A stretch of 64,000 nt of DNA from Corydoras sp. C115. Lineage: Eukaryota; Chordata; Actinopteri; Siluriformes; Callichthyidae. The notes under the pieces were generated by a model, which did no database searches, was not told the DNA's origin, and saw nothing but the letters and a program-made list of their open reading frames with translations. Positions within the stretch are counted from its first letter, which is position 1. Each line of letters opens with the position of its first letter. The stretch spans positions 3,443,001-3,507,000 of the forward strand of contig JAFMOC010000007.1 of assembly GCA_019802505.1 (NCBI GenBank). The letters run 5' to 3'. The position numbers were made by a program, and so were the translations under genes. Positions 61,437 to 64,000 of the stretch are shown here, one piece after another.

Positions 61437-63962
61437 TGTCAGATTTTAGCTTCAAATCAATCATTGGTAGAAAGAAAAAAATATGCTAAATTAATTTTCC
61501 TTTTAGGCCAGAAATTAACTGATATTAATTCATTTATATTTATACAGCTTGCTATATGCTTTCTTGATTTTTGGTGATTTTTTGGTGAATATTTAAGCAA
61601 GTCCACAAGTGGTTTATGTGCCACATTTTTTTCATTTGGAGTCAATTGCAACTATTACTATTTGCAAATTATTAAATAAAAAAGTGTTTTATACTTAAAT
61701 TTATAATACAATGAGGCATATATGATGCATCCATGGACTTGATCCATGGTTTTGGACTGTGGGAGGAAACCGGAGAACCAGGAGGAAACCCACACGGACA
61801 TGGGGAGAACATGGAAACTCCACCCAGATGGGGATTCGAACCGGGAATCCCTAGCGCCGAGAGGCAAACATGCTAACCACTAAGCCATCGTGTCGCCAGA
61901 TTAAGTGATATTGTCAACTATAATTGTAGTTATCAAAATATATGTGATTTTGTTAAATGCAATTACCTCAGTTTATTCATATATTTAGCATATGTAAAAT
62001 CTTGGTCTTAAATGCTTTTAAACATAACTAATATTTGCACTTACATGCCATTTCAATTGCAGATCTATTGTAGGAACTCTGAGGTCTGTACTCCACAATA
62101 GTGGGAATTTTCTTTCCAGATTTAAGCAGCCTCCTACAGGGGGAGTCACATTAATCCTTACAATGATCATCATAGTGTAAACAAAAGATCTCAATTCAAA
62201 ACTACTACTACTACAGTACTACTAAAAATAACAACAACAAAAAGTTGTTGTCAAAAAAAAAAACCAAGACATTACATTTTCCTGATGTAATAAATGTCAA
62301 ATACATTTAAAGAAACATTACTAATGCCAAACTAATGTTATTTTAACATGAAAATTTAGTACAAAGAAGAACGAAAAGTATTTCAGTTGTTTGTTAATAA
62401 CATTATACATCTGTAGTTTAATTAGTCAATCTGAAATGAATAATAATTTTCTCATTTGTAAGTCGTTTTGGATAAAAGCGTCTGCTAAATGCCTAAATGT
62501 AAATAAGAGTAATCCTGTCAGGAAGCATTTTACAAATTTCTGAATATGAATCAGGAATCATAGAATGAATCATTGGCTCCTTGATGGCTCACACAGGAAG
62601 GAAGTAGGATGTTTTTATACTTTTGGTACCAGAATTTGGAAACTGCTAACTCTTTGGCATAGTTGTCTATATCTGTGTCTCTCAAACATTTTAAGTGGGG
62701 AAGCATTTTTCTATTACTAACAGAATATTCAGAGGTAAATCAATTACACAAAAATATGCCAAATTAATTTTTTTCCACCAAAATAACAAACAATCTTTTA
62801 AAACAGTGTTGGATTTTGGTAAATGTAACAAAAATAGGAAAATAGCTAAATTTAATAAATGTAATTTGCTTAATAACTTTTACTCTAACACTAACTTTTA
62901 ACTGAATAAAGTGCAAAACAAATTCAAATTTAATTTCTTTGATATTTCTGCATACAATTAATATATGAATTTCATAGCAGAGTTTCAGGTTGTGTTTTTA
63001 TGTACCATTAGACTGTAATAAGTGACTTCACTGTAATTAGTGGCTTTATTTTATATATGTACTTTCTGAACATTTTTGAATGTTTTGACAATTCTTTCAT
63101 GATTCACAATTCTCTTGACTGACACAAAGAAATGAGCCATATCTATGCTTACAAAGGTTGAACCTGATAAAACCACATGTTGTACTTATGCATGAAGAGA
63201 AGAAAGACAAAAACTCACCCTAGCCAAGTCTCTAGTATCTGTCTTCGTAGACATATGGCTCCAAACATTATAATTATCAGAAGGCAGAAGCCACAAACCA
63301 CTCCAAACACTACATATGATATGTTGGAATGATGTATGTCTGGACTGAAAGATGGAGCTATTGGCAAATCTATAGAGAAAAAAAAAACACACTCAAAGAT
63401 AATTACAGATGCATATCCTTACATAGGATAAGTAAAACATCAGCAAGGGTATTATAACCTAAATTATGCAATACATAATGTGACATTTTAATTTCAAGGT
63501 ATGAAACAAGCATTGTTTTTTATTATTATTATTTTTGGCTGACATCACAAGCCTTTTTAAAATACAGAATGTACAGTACTGTTATATGTATTAAGTATAA
63601 ATCGCTGTCTCTCGCTTTCTTTCTATATATACACTTTTGTATTTTTTACCCACTTTTAGTGCAAAATTTTAGATCATATTTTCAATTGTCCAGGGAAATA
63701 TTTAAAAGCAAATTCGAAAATAGTTTACGCAGCAAATGAGCTTTACACAAGAGAAATGTGACATTCATTTCAAACAGATTAATTTATGTAACATGATTCT
63801 GCCTCTATATGCAAGCATGCACTCACCAATCTCTGGGACAAATAACCAGTATCTTGAGCTTTTGCTTCCACAACCAGTTTGTGTGCAGGCCATTACCTCA
63901 ACACTATATGTAGTATTAAATACCTGCATGAATACAGCAGCTTCAGTGGAAATACTATGAAC
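51598..63962 (-). CDS. mertk: MER receptor tyrosine kinase, 3' part (5' exons outside window)
   Basis: Eleven exons: 63962-63827, 63369-63219, 62133-62045, 61266-61171, 61060-60980, 60319-60227, 55032-54914, 54803-54694, 53972-53813, 53489-53353, 52009-51598, in phase (528 codons). Order: end of the second fibronectin type III domain, transmembrane helix (VVFGVVCGFCLLIIIMF), juxtamembrane, kinase with glycine loop GEGEFGSV, ATP-binding VAVKTMK, catalytic HRDLAARN, DFG, activation loop IYSGDYYRQG, and the TAM signature KWIAVESLADRVF. The tail has IIYINTS, a YxN Grb2-type site. All catalytic residues are present. Family role: receptor for Gas6/Protein S on phosphatidylserine, driving engulfment of apoptotic cells and photoreceptor debris. 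MERTK is preferred over AXL and TYRO3 by kinase sequence (KTMKLD, SKKIYSGDYYRQGR) and by the tmem87b and zc3h6 neighbours. The C-terminal tail after the kinase is divergent. Confidence 0.93.
52245..52274. repeat. poly(T) tract
   Basis: Thirty consecutive T in the last mertk intron; no complete retroelement is recognised attached to it. Confidence 0.85.
52690..52983 (-). mobile_element. SINE copy 19, with short target-site duplication
   Basis: A minus-strand copy with a deletion in the GTGGGAGGAAACC region. TAAGGATTT flanks it at about 52682-52690 and 52984-52992. In a mertk intron. Confidence 0.82.
53609..53664 (+). repeat. V-SINE-like tail fragment
   Basis: TTGTAAGTCGCTTTGGATAA then AATCGTCTGCTAAATGACTA, matching the tail of the SINE at 47008. 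Similar fragments lie at 62454-62506 (plus) and 56262-56317 (minus). Confidence 0.75.
54136..54171. repeat. (TA)n microsatellite
   Basis: TA repeats in the mertk intron between exons 54694 and 53972. Confidence 0.9.
55103..56160 (+). mobile_element. Tc1-like transposon A, internally deleted
   Basis: Inverted ends: TACTGTGGAGGAAATAAGTA...TTGATCCCC at the left, GGGGATCAAATACAG...CTCCACTGTA at the right. An N-terminal transposase piece starts at 55412 (MGKTKELSKDVWDKIV..., helix-turn-helix DNA-binding region). After a deletion, a piece with NTIPTVKHSGGSNLFWGCFS follows near 55711. Stops and deletion make it inactive. Confidence 0.8.
56493..56510. repeat. poly(G) tract, 18 nt
   Basis: An uninterrupted G run between two transposons; potential quadruplex former and slippage site. 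Confidence 0.85.
56618..56680. repeat. (TA)n microsatellite
   Basis: About 62 bp of TA repeats ending exactly at the left end of transposon B, consistent with TA-targeted insertion. Confidence 0.9.
56679..57867 (-). mobile_element. Tc1-like transposon B with decayed transposase
   Basis: Long inverted ends: left TACAAGATATTGTG...CAGCTTTTATTTACATTT, right complement TACAAGAGGCATCATTGTGG...CAGCTTTTATTAACATTT, both leading into GGCATGTCCAAAATTA. The minus-strand transposase pieces include ENLRRCGRKLKVTP, REVKKNPRITTKAILVNLG, FLWSDETKILLFG and NTIPTVKHGGGNLMFWGCFS, in two frames. It lacks the C-terminal NPIEHLW region. Confidence 0.83.
58254..59820 (+). mobile_element. Tc1-like transposon C, near full length, frameshifted
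   Basis: Inverted ends: GGTGCATCCGGAAAGTATTC at the left, GAATACTTTCCGGATGCAC at the right, inside (TA)n DNA. Length ~1.57 kb, typical for Tc1. The transposase runs from 58624 to 59573 in three frames: MKLSVDLRDNIVLRHKSGEG (N-terminal HTH), then ILWSDETKIELF (first DDE aspartate), QQDNDPKHTAK, then SPDLNPIEHLW (DD34E end). Two frameshifts, near 58900 and 59290, inactivate it. The best preserved transposon in the window. Confidence 0.9.
59820..59886. repeat. (TA)n microsatellite
   Basis: TA repeats between transposon C and SINE copy 20. Confidence 0.9.
59887..60136 (-). mobile_element. SINE copy 20 (head missing)
   Basis: Minus-strand, from the (ATTC)n tail to GGAAACCGGAGAACCCGG, then directly TATATATATA. 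The tRNA-like head is absent. Confidence 0.82.
61388..61432. repeat. (GT)n microsatellite
   Basis: TG repeats in a mertk intron, about 120 bp from the exon start at 61266. Confidence 0.9.
61732..61898 (-). mobile_element. SINE copy 21 (5' half of element)
   Basis: Minus-strand, from GGACTTGATCCATGG to AGCCATCGTGTCGCC; only the head half is present. Confidence 0.78.
62454..62506 (+). repeat. V-SINE-like tail fragment
   Basis: TTGTAAGTCGTTTTGGATAA followed by AAGCGTCTGCTAAATGCC; head absent. Confidence 0.75.
62507..63218 (-). other. mertk intron sequence
   Basis: AT-rich intron between the transmembrane exon (63219-63369) and the juxtamembrane exon (62045-62133). No repeat family or exon recognised beyond the SINE tail. 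Confidence 0.55.
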
Positions 63963-64000
63963 CTGTAACAAAAAAAACATATTTCCTGTTAAATGTAGAT

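Overview
The window is vertebrate nuclear DNA, almost certainly from a teleost fish. The genes are split by canonical GT-AG introns, some as short as about 80 nt. The encoded proteins are vertebrate-specific (integrin alpha-9, a TAM receptor kinase, TMEM87, ZC3H6). The introns are full of fish-style repeats: Tc1/mariner and hAT transposons, two tRNA-derived SINE families, several LINE remnants, and long (TA)n and (CA)n microsatellites. I cannot name the species.

Layout, left to right. (1) 1-3215, plus strand: the last two exons of an integrin alpha-9 gene (transmembrane helix and cytoplasmic tail), with its 3' UTR beyond. (2) 5.75-15.74 kb, plus strand: a divergent member of the vinculin/alpha-catenin superfamily, about 1,400 codons, most of it in one 3.2-kb exon. 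An in-frame TAG interrupts it ahead of the actin-binding tail. (3) 17.7-27.6 kb, minus strand: a complete 12-exon zc3h6 (CCCH zinc-finger protein, 1,109 aa predicted). (4) 31.5-43.65 kb, minus strand: a complete 20-exon tmem87b (562 aa predicted). (5) 50.5-64 kb, minus strand: the 3' two thirds of mertk, from the end of the second fibronectin type III domain through the transmembrane segment and the whole kinase domain to the stop; the 5' part lies beyond the window. Every exon chain was joined by hand, and each keeps phase throughout.

The order and relative orientation mertk, tmem87b, zc3h6 match human 2q13 as I remember it (MERTK, TMEM87B, FBLN7, ZC3H8, ZC3H6). This supports the names, although fbln7 and zc3h8 are not in this window. 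The genes do not form one pathway. MERTK and integrins are cell-surface receptors for clearance and adhesion, the vinculin-like protein would act at the actin side of adhesions, TMEM87B is a Golgi/endosomal seven-helix protein, and ZC3H6 is a nuclear RNA-associated zinc-finger protein.

Most notable points: zc3h6 and tmem87b each contain an intron with a perfect U12-type (minor spliceosome) ATATCCTTT donor, one AT-AC and one apparently AT-AA. The vinculin-like gene combines unusual size, an intron-poor core and an in-frame stop. A SINE family with 21 copies in 64 kb shows target-site duplications and shares its 3' tail with a LINE fragment in the same window, which suggests the LINE that mobilised it. 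A nested hAT-in-hAT insertion and a 45-bp inverted repeat lie between tmem87b and mertk.
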